Notes: generated from the sequence alone by a model not told the origin. A stretch of 5,440 bases of DNA from Hodarchaeum sp048939725 (GCA_048939725.1 JBHLPG010000273.1:1-5440); one strand, 5' to 3'. Positions 1 to 5,440 are shown, counted from the stretch's first letter. Made by a program: numbers and translations.

Positions 1-58
1 TCTCATTATGATCTACTTAAATGACATTAGAACGTCCCCTTCATTGGTCTTGTAGCTA

Positions 59-79
59 ATTTCTTTCAAAAAAAGAAAT
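59..79. repeat. Perfect 8-bp inverted repeat upstream of the ATPase operon
   Basis: ATTTCTTT (59-66) and AAAGAAAT (72-79) flank a 5-nt loop and are followed by a T-rich stretch (81-89). The repeat could be an operator just upstream of the TATA-like box, or the terminator of a gene to the left of the window. The stem has only one G-C pair per arm, so it would be weak as an RNA hairpin. Confidence 0.4.
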
Positions 80-95
80 GTATTTTATTCCAATG

Positions 96-103
96 CTTAA
101 AAG
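96..103 (+). promoter_or_regulatory. Candidate archaeal TATA box for the ATPase operon
   Basis: CTTAAAAG is centred about 32 bp upstream of the TTG start. With the usual archaeal TATA-to-start distance of about 26 bp, this predicts a leader of only a few nucleotides, which fits the missing Shine-Dalgarno. No convincing bacterial -35/-10 pair is seen. The motif is short and the region AT-rich, so this is only a candidate. Confidence 0.3.
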
Positions 104-131
104 GGTTAGAATGTCCTGATATTAGTTGTGA

Positions 132-1847
132 TTGGCTTTGATCACTAATTTATTCTTACAGAATTTCAAAGGATTCGGTTACCCTGGTCAGAATATCCCA
201 ATGAATCGGATTACGTTATTATTTGGTGCTAATAGCGCAGGGAAGACTTCTATTATCCAATCTCTTCTATTACTAAACCAAACGATAACTGAAACTACAG
301 ATCCTAGCACAGTGTTACTACCAAATGGTAATCTGATATCTTTGGGAAGTTTCAGAGAATTTGTTCACAAACACGAGATAAATCGAGAAATAAAAATTGG
401 AATCGAATCTGAACATGGAAATAAAATGTGTTTCTCTTTTCGCTTACACAATAACCTCATGAAAATGTCTGGTTTCGAAGGTACAGCTAAGCAATGGTTA
501 AGCAATGTTTCAAAAATACGAAACTGGGAAAACATACGTTTTCGTGGAGAATCCATAGGAAAAAATCAATATAATATGAATTACATTAATTACGTAGAAA
601 AATTTGATGGTTTACTTAATGAATCTAGTTTTCTTGAGGGCCTGATTGAAGAAGTTAAAAAACGAAAAGAATTTACTGAACGTACAATTAAATTACTAGC
701 AGGAGAGATAACTCAAGTAGATAAAATGAAGTCAAAAGAAGAGGAGGATAAGGATGCTTATTCTAGCAAGATGATGAATCTTTTAGTAACAAATATTTTT
801 AAGTCAATAAAGGAAGGAGGGGAAACCAAACCTCAAAATGAATTCAGAAATTTAATCTCATATTTATCACCAAGAGATTTTCAATTCACAACAGATTTAT
901 TAAAATTAACAACAAGTAAAAATCTTATACAAATCTTTAATGATGTAATAACTACAATTCAGGAGAAAAAAATAAGCAGCATGTTGGATTTCGAAGAAAA
1001 GTTAACTATTGGTAATCTTTTGATGTTAAAATCAAATTCTACCCTTCAACAAGGAAAATCTGAGCAAACCAAAAAGGTACAAAGAGATCAAATTAAAAAA
1101 TTGATTTTTACATCAATTTTCCGTGAGTACTTCAATATCCCATCAATGAGGAAAAATATTGAGTATACTAGCAAGAAGATTAACCATCAACTGGCTAGAA
1201 TTTTATTCTTAGGTCCTCTACGACGGGAACCTGAGAGATACTACTTTTTCTCGGGGAATGTTCCAACTGATGTTGGTAAAAAAGGGGATAAAACTGCTGA
1301 ATCTCTATTTTATTCGGAAAATTTACAGACAGCTGTTAATGATAAACTAAAAGAATTAGGAATCGATTACCATATAAATGTAACACCAATTTCCGAAGAT
1401 ACTAAAGATATCTTTAGTGTACGATTATTGGATCAGACATTGAAAACTGATGTAAGTATTTCAGAAGTTGGATTCGGTATAAGTCAAATCTTACCAATAA
1501 TTGTACAATCATATCTATCTACGGATAATATTATCTGTATTGAGCAACCCGAAATACACATTCATCCAAAGTTGCAAACAGAACTTGCACAGTTATTCTA
1601 TGAAAGAGTAAGCGAGAATAAACAGCTTCAATATATTATTGAAACACACAGTGAGCATGTAATTCTGCGCTTTCAGAAGCTAATACGAAAACGGCAACTA
1701 GATCCTTCAGATATATCCGTCATTTACGTCATGAAAGAGAGGGAAGGAATAACTTGCACCCCACTTCAATTGGATGAAAGGGGTGATTTTATCGATCCCT
1801 GGCCTGAAGGTTTCTTCGCAGAAGCGTTTCAAGAAAGGTTTGGTTAA
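132..1847 (+). CDS. DUF3696-type AAA/ABC-fold ATPase (OLD/RecF-like class, no TOPRIM domain)
   Basis: This is probably a cytosolic ATP-driven switch of the SMC/RecF/OLD-like class that acts with the protein encoded 6 nt downstream. The N-terminal strand around NFKGFG (11-16) leads into a Walker A loop GANSAGKTS (32-40). Residues about 160-345 are a Lys/Glu-rich, mostly helical insertion between the two ATPase lobes. GPLRREPERY (361-370) is a block typical of this family. The ABC-like signature is SEVGFGISQ (444-452), Walker B is IICIEQPE (467-474) followed by HIHP, and the switch His lies in ETHSEH (504-509). The C-terminus, with a WPEGFF block (557-562), matches DUF3696. The protein ends there and has no TOPRIM nuclease, unlike OLD. 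All ATPase motifs look intact. The start is TTG at 132: a TGA lies immediately upstream in frame, and a later start would remove the first strand. No clear Shine-Dalgarno is visible. The ATPase class is secure; the biological role is not. Confidence 0.9.
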   Translation: MALITNLFLQNFKGFGYPGQNIPMNRITLLFGANSAGKTSIIQSLLLLNQTITETTDPSTVLLPNGNLISLGSFREFVHKHEINREIKIGIESEHGNKMCFSFRLHNNLMKMSGFEGTAKQWLSNVSKIRNWENIRFRGESIGKNQYNMNYINYVEKFDGLLNESSFLEGLIEEVKKRKEFTERTIKLLAGEITQVDKMKSKEEEDKDAYSSKMMNLLVTNIFKSIKEGGETKPQNEFRNLISYLSPRDFQFTTDLLKLTTSKNLIQIFNDVITTIQEKKISSMLDFEEKLTIGNLLMLKSNSTLQQGKSEQTKKVQRDQIKKLIFTSIFREYFNIPSMRKNIEYTSKKINHQLARILFLGPLRREPERYYFFSGNVPTDVGKKGDKTAESLFYSENLQTAVNDKLKELGIDYHINVTPISEDTKDIFSVRLLDQTLKTDVSISEVGFGISQILPIIVQSYLSTDNIICIEQPEIHIHPKLQTELAQLFYERVSENKQLQYIIETHSEHVILRFQKLIRKRQLDPSDISVIYVMKEREGITCTPLQLDERGDFIDPWPEGFFAEAFQERFG

Positions 1848-1853
1848 GAAGAA

Positions 1854-2888
1854 ATGCGATTCCACTCCTTTTCGCTTTCTCCTAGCTGTTTTGTCAATAA
1901 CTTTTCCTTGGAAGCTACTATTAAGATATTAAGTCTTTTATTCCATAATGCACTGCTATTCAATCATCAAGATTTATTTGGTAAAACAATAAGAAGTTCA
2001 ATTGTAAACTTAGATCATAACCGGGTGAAGGATCTTGAGCTGTTATTATTAATGTATCATAAAGAAAAACGAATCGTGGAAGTATTAGAAGGAGAAGAAT
2101 TTGATTTTAATTCCCTTTGTGAACTGAACATCTTTCTTTTTAAACAAGGCATCAACATTCTTTTTTCAAATGAGAGCTTGACATCAGATGAAACAACAAC
2201 ATGTGGAAATTCGTGTTTTATGAGTAAGGAATCAAAAAAGGATATTTACGAATACGTGGAAGACTTTCCAATCCCTCCTTCGCAAGAAACTCGGTTAGGG
2301 ATGCATCATGATATTGAAGTGGTGAAGAGGAATATCTATTGCCCTCAATTTGTTGGAACCCCTATATTACGTATAGTGGACCCTTTTATTGGTAGAGAAT
2401 TGTTTAATCTGGTTGAATTGAATACCGATAGCTGGAAAACTGAAAGTCATTGGATTTACTCACTAACAGAAATTTTTAACCTTTTTAAAGAACATTCCAT
2501 TTTCAAATTGAAGAATTTTTTGATTTATACAGCAGTTAGGATTGATGAAGAAGAAAAAGCATTAGAATCAGCTTTGAGATTCAAGAAACATTTTCTTACA
2601 AGTGCTGAAGTTGATGTAAAATTCTTCTTTTATATATATGAAAGAGCTTTCAATCCTCCAGATGAGTTTCCACACGATAGATATTTACTTACAAATAATG
2701 TAGGAGTCAATATTGGTATAGGCTTAGATACTTTTGATCCAGAAAACAATCGGGCAAGACGAGAAACTCAAGTAACTCTAGTTGGAAATGAAACAGTAGC
2801 TTCAGTCCTATCGCAGCTAAGAAATCTACCCATAGGCACAATTCAAGGCAAGAAAAGCCGAATATTAAGAAGAGAAGTCATTAAATAG
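1854..2888 (+). CDS. Protein with a MITD1 C-terminal (MIT_C)-like phospholipase-D-fold domain, ATPase partner
   Basis: The 344-residue product has no recognised N-terminal half (1-165; hydrophobic and helical around 18-36, low-complexity Ser/Thr around 108-128). The C-terminal half (about 168-312) resembles the PLD-like domain of human MITD1 as I recall it. The shared features are a VDPFIG block (175-180; MITD1 has a DPYIR block), a following Asn-Leu helix, a hydrophobic strand FLIYTAV (222-228), then HDRYLLTNN (274-282) with VGVNIGIGLDTF (283-294), and a final ETQVTLV strand (304-310). MITD1 has HDR, then an Asn-Asn-Gly strand, then a Gly-Arg-Gly-Leu-Asp-Tyr-Phe run. Only one His motif is present, and it reads HDR rather than the HxK of catalytic PLD enzymes. 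Lipid or protein binding is therefore as likely as hydrolysis. The ATG lies 6 nt after the ATPase stop, so the two are very probably co-transcribed. Function is unknown; the domain link comes from motif memory and was not searched. Confidence 0.72.
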   Translation: MRFHSFSLSPSCFVNNFSLEATIKILSLLFHNALLFNHQDLFGKTIRSSIVNLDHNRVKDLELLLLMYHKEKRIVEVLEGEEFDFNSLCELNIFLFKQGINILFSNESLTSDETTTCGNSCFMSKESKKDIYEYVEDFPIPPSQETRLGMHHDIEVVKRNIYCPQFVGTPILRIVDPFIGRELFNLVELNTDSWKTESHWIYSLTEIFNLFKEHSIFKLKNFLIYTAVRIDEEEKALESALRFKKHFLTSAEVDVKFFFYIYERAFNPPDEFPHDRYLLTNNVGVNIGIGLDTFDPENNRARRETQVTLVGNETVASVLSQLRNLPIGTIQGKKSRILRREVIK

Positions 2889-2911
2889 TTAATTAATGAA
2901 AATCAGTGACA

Positions 2912-3802
2912 TTAAAAATTCTGTACTCCACAATTAGGACAGAAAATCTCATTGGATGAAATTCTTCTCCCACAATTAAAGCAAAACTGAATTTCACTTA
3001 CCTCACCTAATTCTTGGCGTGGTCTAACACTTTGACTCTGATAACTTGGTTGATATTGATCCAAAATCCTTCTTCTTTGGGATCTTACGCTTAATACAAG
3101 GAAAATACCTACTATTGTGGCCACTCCTAGAAAGAGAAAAAAAACAATTACCCCCATTATACCAAAGCCAAGAAAAGTGAATTCGTCTGAACTGACTGGA
3201 TATTGAGGATCCTCCAAGGTTTCAAAAGCGATTTCTAGCCTAGATGCGGAATAATATCCGTTCTCACTAGAAGCAATTAGAATTTCCCCATTGTTATTGA
3301 AAGGTTCAAGTCGAAAATAAAAAACTCCATTTTCCCTCACATCATGTGCTGCACTTAATGAACACTCATATCGTCCAAGTTTATTTACTGTCCCGGCACT
3401 AACCAGTGTTTCCTCACCAGAATTCGGTTTATTTGCCCAGTTAATTAACCTCTCTTCAAAATAGAAAGTTTGCCAAACTCTAAAAGTGAAAGAATGGTCA
3501 TTGGTAACTAAGGAGGTTACATTAAGGTTTAAAATTACTCTTAAGACCCCTCCAGTTAGAGGCAGGTCTTTTACTCTGAAAGCTAAATAGGTATAATGTA
3601 CATTTGATGTAGAATCATTAGAGCTGACTTTCAAATCTGTAGTATTACCAAAATTGATATTCGGATTGGAGGATGCAACATATGCGTCATAAGTACAAGT
3701 AATGATTAAATTACGTTCAATTAGGGGATTACAGGTAATCGGAATAGTACCTAGTAGAGGTAAGGTAACTAAAAATACCAAGAATCCTCTTTTTTTCATC
3801 AT
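2912..3802 (-). CDS. Secreted/membrane-anchored DNRLRE-domain protein with cytosolic C-terminal zinc ribbon
   Basis: The 296-residue product has a clear domain order. Residues 1-24 are a signal peptide (MKKR then a hydrophobic core). Residues about 32-193 are a beta-sandwich of the DNRLRE/CBM96 type, recognised from the TYDAYV start (37-42), NPNINFG (46-52), a LAFRVKDLP strand (73-81) and the INWANKPNSGE block (120-130). Residues about 209-239 form one membrane helix, followed by a basic SQRRR stretch (241-245). A zinc ribbon closes the protein, with ligands C274, C277, C288 and C291. The predicted topology is sandwich outside and ribbon inside. Sequons at N53, N62 and N94 would suit archaeal N-glycosylation. 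Such sandwiches are usually attached to surface proteins, and ligand binding here is inference. Two ATGs are possible, 3802 and 3799. GGTGA (3808-3804) lies 1 nt from the first and 4 nt from the second, favouring 3799. The gene converges on the ATPase pair with a 23-nt gap. Confidence 0.85.
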   Translation of the reverse strand: MMKKRGFLVFLVTLPLLGTIPITCNPLIERNLIITCTYDAYVASSNPNINFGNTTDLKVSSNDSTSNVHYTYLAFRVKDLPLTGGVLRVILNLNVTSLVTNDHSFTFRVWQTFYFEERLINWANKPNSGEETLVSAGTVNKLGRYECSLSAAHDVRENGVFYFRLEPFNNNGEILIASSENGYYSASRLEIAFETLEDPQYPVSSDEFTFLGFGIMGVIVFFLFLGVATIVGIFLVLSVRSQRRRILDQYQPSYQSQSVRPRQELGEVSEIQFCFNCGRRISSNEIFCPNCGVQNF

Positions 3803-3810
3803 TTCACCAA

Positions 3811-3898
3811 GACAGTTTTAGGGAATGACCCTTGATTTAAGATTCCATCTGATGTTTCTTAAAATTTTGCTTAGTAGAACAGAGCAAAAAAAACTGTC
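3811..3898. repeat. Tiled inverted repeats forming a potential four-way junction
   Basis: An outer perfect 9-bp pair, GACAGTTTT (3811-3819) with AAAACTGTC (3890-3898), encloses three hairpins with almost no spacers. They are AGGG/CCCT (3820-3823/3829-3832), TTTAAGA/TCTTAAA (3836-3842/3857-3863) and TTTTGCT/AGCAAAA (3865-3871/3883-3889). On the minus strand the structure ends directly beside the TTGGTGA ribosome-binding region of the membrane-protein gene. It may be a structured leader or a small palindromic element. It lacks the conserved T-loop sequence of a tRNA. Confidence 0.4.
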
Positions 3899-3913
3899 GA
3901 ATGAATAAAAAAA
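3886..3913 (-). terminator. Double uridine-tract terminator after the zinc-finger gene
   Basis: On the minus strand, T7 (3913-3907) begins 1 nt after the TGA of the 60-residue zinc-finger gene, and T8 (3893-3886) follows 13 nt later. Archaeal RNA polymerase terminates at such uridine tracts without needing a strong hairpin. This suggests the zinc-finger transcript ends here and the membrane-protein gene has its own promoter, although readthrough is possible. Confidence 0.45.
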
Positions 3914-3914
3914 T

Positions 3915-4097
3915 TCAATCACATGCTTGATCACTCTTTACGGCGGCAAGTTGACAAGATTTACAGTAGATTTCGCCACTGCTTGTCTCTATGATACACT
4001 TCTCACAGAAATTCCCTTTACAAAAAGCGCAATTATAACTCGGTTTCCTGTTTTTGCACCATTCACATAGTTCAATATGATGTTCTTGGTTCATCAT
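3915..4097 (-). CDS. Small eight-cysteine zinc-finger protein
   Basis: The product is a 60-residue soluble protein with four CxxC pairs: C11/C14, C23/C26, C31/C34 and C45/C48. Spacing between pairs is 8, 4 and 10 residues. Eight cysteines in this order fit two zinc sites, probably in a cross-brace or B-box/FYVE-like fold; an extra Cys lies at 59. There is no signal peptide or membrane helix. The dense cysteine pattern makes it a real gene despite its size. Two adjacent ATGs (4097 and 4094) are possible and no Shine-Dalgarno is visible. A TATA-like TTAAAA is centred about 25 bp before 4097, which suggests a leaderless transcript. The stop is TGA at 3917-3915, showing that TGA is read as stop here. 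It precedes the zinc-ribbon membrane protein on the same strand, 112 nt away. Function is unknown; protein binding is the usual role of such fingers. Confidence 0.72.
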   Translation of the reverse strand: MMNQEHHIELCEWCKNRKPSYNCAFCKGNFCEKCIIETSSGEIYCKSCQLAAVKSDQACD

Positions 4098-4118
4098 TTA
4101 TTCTAAATTTGGATTTGG

Positions 4119-4131
4119 CTTTTAATCTTTC
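4119..4131 (-). promoter_or_regulatory. Candidate BRE/TATA for the zinc-finger gene
   Basis: On the minus strand a purine-rich GAAAG (4131-4127) precedes ATTAAAAG (4126-4119). The TTAAAA core is centred about 25 bp before the ATG at 4097, the spacing expected for a leaderless archaeal transcript. The absence of a Shine-Dalgarno before this gene agrees with that. Confidence 0.35.
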
Positions 4132-4151
4132 ACTCAAAATAGTCATTCACA

Positions 4152-4194
4152 CAGAATATAATAGAAAAAAATTTATTCTGGAAGTTATATTCTG
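4152..4194. promoter_or_regulatory. Perfect 10-bp inverted repeat, candidate operator in the divergent promoter region
   Basis: CAGAATATAA (4152-4161) and TTATATTCTG (4185-4194) are perfect inverse copies with a 23-nt spacer. A third related half-site, TTTATTCTG (4172-4180), lies in the spacer, giving an 8-bp direct repeat ATTCTGGA at 4175 and 4189. The repeats sit between the divergent zinc-finger and DUF169 genes, where a dimeric regulator could control one or both. Confidence 0.4.
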
Positions 4195-4256
4195 GACTGA
4201 CGTCAAGAAGCTATACTAATACGAAATAAGTCACAACAAAATAAGGAATGAGAAAA

Positions 4257-4985
4257 ATGGAAAAATGGATGGAAATCGGTAAAGCATTAGAAGAGCTCCT
4301 AAGACCTCAAACATATCCTCTGGCAGTGAAATTTGTCAAGGATGATTCCGAATTCCCTGAAAGAACGAGAAGACCTGAACAGAAAATTGCTATTTGTCAA
4401 GCATTATCCTTCTGTCGCAAATATGGCTGGACTATGGGAATAACAGAAGAAGATAGTGGTTGTCCTGGAGCTAGTTTAACTTATGGTTGGAGTACACCCA
4501 TTGATCAGTCACAGCTTGCTCAATTCTTCCATTTTGCTGGGTATGCTTCAGAAGAAATAGCAGCACAAAGAATTGTAGAAAATTTGGATCGTCTAGAACC
4601 AGGAAAATATGGAGGAGTAGTAGTATCGCCCCTAACGCGTACAAAAGTTGTCCCTGATGTGATATTGGTATATGGAAATCCAGCACAGATTATGCGATTA
4701 CTTCAAGGTACAATGAATAAGGAGGGTAGAAAATTAAAGACTGAATTATCTGGGATCATGGCATCCTGTACAGCAGGAATAATACGGACTTTTAATACTG
4801 CTGAATGTCAACTTGTAGTGCCTGGAAATGGGGATCGGGTTTTTGCAGCTACTCAAGATGATGAATTAGTATTTACAATACCACCAACAAAAGTCGAAGA
4901 TATCGTTAATGGGATGAAACAACAACGTTTTGCTAAATATCCCATTCCTGTTACTCTACAGATTCCTCCACCGTTCCCTCTTTAA
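4257..4985 (+). CDS. DUF169 family protein (COG2043)
   Basis: The 242-residue protein covers the full DUF169 family length; its biochemical role is unknown. Visible family features, numbered from the ATG at 4257, are the N-terminal helix with IGKALEELL (7-15) and the strand YPLAVKFV (20-27). They continue with RPEQ (39-42), the conserved cysteines C47 and C53, C69 in DSGCPGA, the YGWSTP turn, and the PDVILVYGNPAQ block (133-144). The C-terminal part has C171 and C184 in place of the usual Cys-x-Gly core and ends with IPPTKVEDIVNGM (208-220). The protein is cytosolic, with no signal peptide. An in-frame ATG at 4248 adds three residues, but AAGGA (4243-4247) sits 9 nt before 4257 and directly abuts 4248, so 4257 is preferred. 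It is first in a rightward operon, with 24 nt to the acyl-CoA-binding gene. Multiple cysteines could bind metal or a cluster, which is inference. Confidence 0.88.
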   Translation: MEKWMEIGKALEELLRPQTYPLAVKFVKDDSEFPERTRRPEQKIAICQALSFCRKYGWTMGITEEDSGCPGASLTYGWSTPIDQSQLAQFFHFAGYASEEIAAQRIVENLDRLEPGKYGGVVVSPLTRTKVVPDVILVYGNPAQIMRLLQGTMNKEGRKLKTELSGIMASCTAGIIRTFNTAECQLVVPGNGDRVFAATQDDELVFTIPPTKVEDIVNGMKQQRFAKYPIPVTLQIPPPFPL

Positions 4986-5009
4986 TCAGCTTTAAGGAAG
5001 TAGAGAACT

Positions 5010-5282
5010 ATGTCTGAAGATCAAAACTCTGAAATAAAAACGAAGTTTGATGATGCAGTATTACGAGCCAGTAATTTACCAAATCAGCCACCTGAAGTAT
5101 TGCTTGAAATGTATGGCCTCTATAAACAAGCTCTCGTGGGAGATGTGACTGGTAAAAGACCATGACGAGTGAAAATTAAAGCACGATACAAATATGACTC
5201 TTGGGCTTCAAGAAAAGGAATGTCGCAAGAAGAAGCAATGAAATTATATGTTGAATTAATTGAGAAACTTGAAAGCACCTAG
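5010..5282 (+). pseudogene. Acyl-CoA-binding protein (ACBP) interrupted by in-frame TGA at codon 52
   Basis: Read through one stop, these 90 codons give a near-perfect full-length ACBP, a small cytosolic carrier of long-chain acyl-CoA. The YGLYKQALVGD block (35-45) carries Y35, Y38 and K39; Y60-K61-Y62-D63-x-W65 follows, then KGMSQEEAM (69-77) and Y80. By comparison with human ACBP these match the ligand-contacting Tyr29, Tyr32, Lys33, Lys55 and Tyr74. The TGA at 5163-5165 stands exactly where ACBPs have Gly after Arg-Pro (human G46), so one GGA-to-TGA change explains it and no frame is lost. The 51-residue product lacks helices 3-4 and the acyl-CoA Lys. AAGGA (4994-4998) precedes the ATG. 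A GTG at 5169-5171 could in principle restart translation of the second half. A real nonsense mutation, a sequencing error, or less likely readthrough could be the cause. The family assignment itself is firm. Confidence 0.85.
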
Positions 5283-5298
5283 CTTGGAGAAATATTGA

Positions 5299-5440
5299 TT
5301 GAATATTGAAGATGAAATTAAGAACTCTCAAAAGGAACTGATCACGCTCAGACGAGATTTCCATAAGCATCCTGAGCTTGGTCTTGAAGAATTCCGAACA
5401 TCAGACATAATCGCGGAATATCTTGAAGCATTAGGTATCG
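5299..5440 (+). CDS. M20 family amidohydrolase/peptidase, N-terminal fragment (runs off window)
   Basis: Only the first 47 codons lie in the window. The block LRRDFHKHPELGLEEFRTS (residues 17-35), followed by IIAEYLEALGI, is the standard N-terminus of M20D amidohydrolases. These di-metal enzymes cleave N-acyl amino acids (hippurate, IAA-amino acid or aminoacylase types). The metal ligands lie further downstream and cannot be checked. The start is TTG at 5299: a TGA abuts it upstream in frame, GGAG (5286-5289) lies 9 nt before it, and the nearby ATG at 5312 is in another frame and stops after nine codons. The gene begins 16 nt after the ACBP stop, so it belongs to the DUF169-ACBP operon. Substrate is unknown; a fatty N-acyl amide would suit the ACBP neighbour, but that is speculation. 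Confidence 0.85.
   Translation, partial: MNIEDEIKNSQKELITLRRDFHKHPELGLEEFRTSDIIAEYLEALGI

Noticed and set aside
1..58. Start of a leftward gene at the window edge (CAT at 4-6)
   Set aside because: Only two codons would be visible, so nothing supports it.
365..556. Short open frame on the minus strand inside the ATPase gene
   Set aside because: It lies opposite conserved ATPase coding sequence and has no recognisable domain or upstream signal.
2893..2915. TTAATG/CATTAA inverted repeat between the convergent genes as a shared terminator
   Set aside because: The 6-bp stem has a single G-C pair, an 11-nt loop and no adjacent long T tract, so it is too weak to call.
3811..3898. tRNA or tRNA relic from the cloverleaf-like repeats
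   Set aside because: Neither strand has the conserved T-loop or D-loop bases, the outer stem is 9 bp and the arms are the wrong lengths.
4471..4686. Open frame on the minus strand inside the DUF169 gene
   Set aside because: Its Leu-rich product is the antisense shadow of a well-supported gene.
5163..5165. TGA as selenocysteine or reassigned codon
   Set aside because: The aligned residue is Gly, not Cys, no SECIS-like hairpin was recognised nearby, and TGA ends the zinc-finger gene normally.
5176..5370. Open frame on the minus strand over the ACBP and M20 genes
   Set aside because: It is antisense to the second half of ACBP and the M20 start, both recognised families.

Overview
The window is AT-rich and reads most naturally as archaeal, possibly Asgard-type. 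This is an inference from content, not from a marker gene. It holds an ATPase paired with a protein that looks like the C-terminal domain of the eukaryotic ESCRT partner MITD1. It also has a secretory protein with a cytosolic C-terminal zinc ribbon, a small cysteine-rich zinc finger, an acyl-CoA-binding protein, TATA-like boxes about 25-35 bp before start codons, and uridine-tract terminators. Weak Shine-Dalgarno motifs (AAGGA, GGAG, GGTGA) occur before some genes. No rRNA, tRNA, CRISPR array or transposase was seen.

Layout. Positions 1-131 are non-coding and carry short repeats and a TATA-like box. Positions 132-2888 (+) are a tight two-gene unit with a 6-nt gap: a DUF3696-type AAA/ABC-fold ATPase, then a 344-residue protein whose C-terminal half resembles the MITD1 phospholipase-D-like fold. 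Positions 2912-3802 (-) converge on this unit and encode a signal-peptide, DNRLRE-domain, single-membrane-helix, zinc-ribbon protein. Upstream of it on the same strand is a 60-residue eight-cysteine zinc finger (4097-3915). The gap between them holds two uridine tracts and a striking set of tiled inverted repeats. Positions 4098-4256 form a divergent promoter region with a perfect 10-bp inverted repeat. Positions 4257-5440 (+) look like an operon: a DUF169 protein, an acyl-CoA-binding protein interrupted by an in-frame TGA, and the start of an M20 amidohydrolase that runs off the window.

How the genes may work together. The ATPase plus MITD1-like protein is the most unusual part. It has the architecture of a two-gene conflict or membrane-remodelling module, with an ATPase sensor or switch and a PLD-fold partner, but neither role can be shown from sequence alone. 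The rightward operon has a plausible acyl/amide theme, since the acyl-CoA carrier sits next to an N-acyl amidohydrolase. The acyl-CoA-binding gene as read would make only its first 51 residues.
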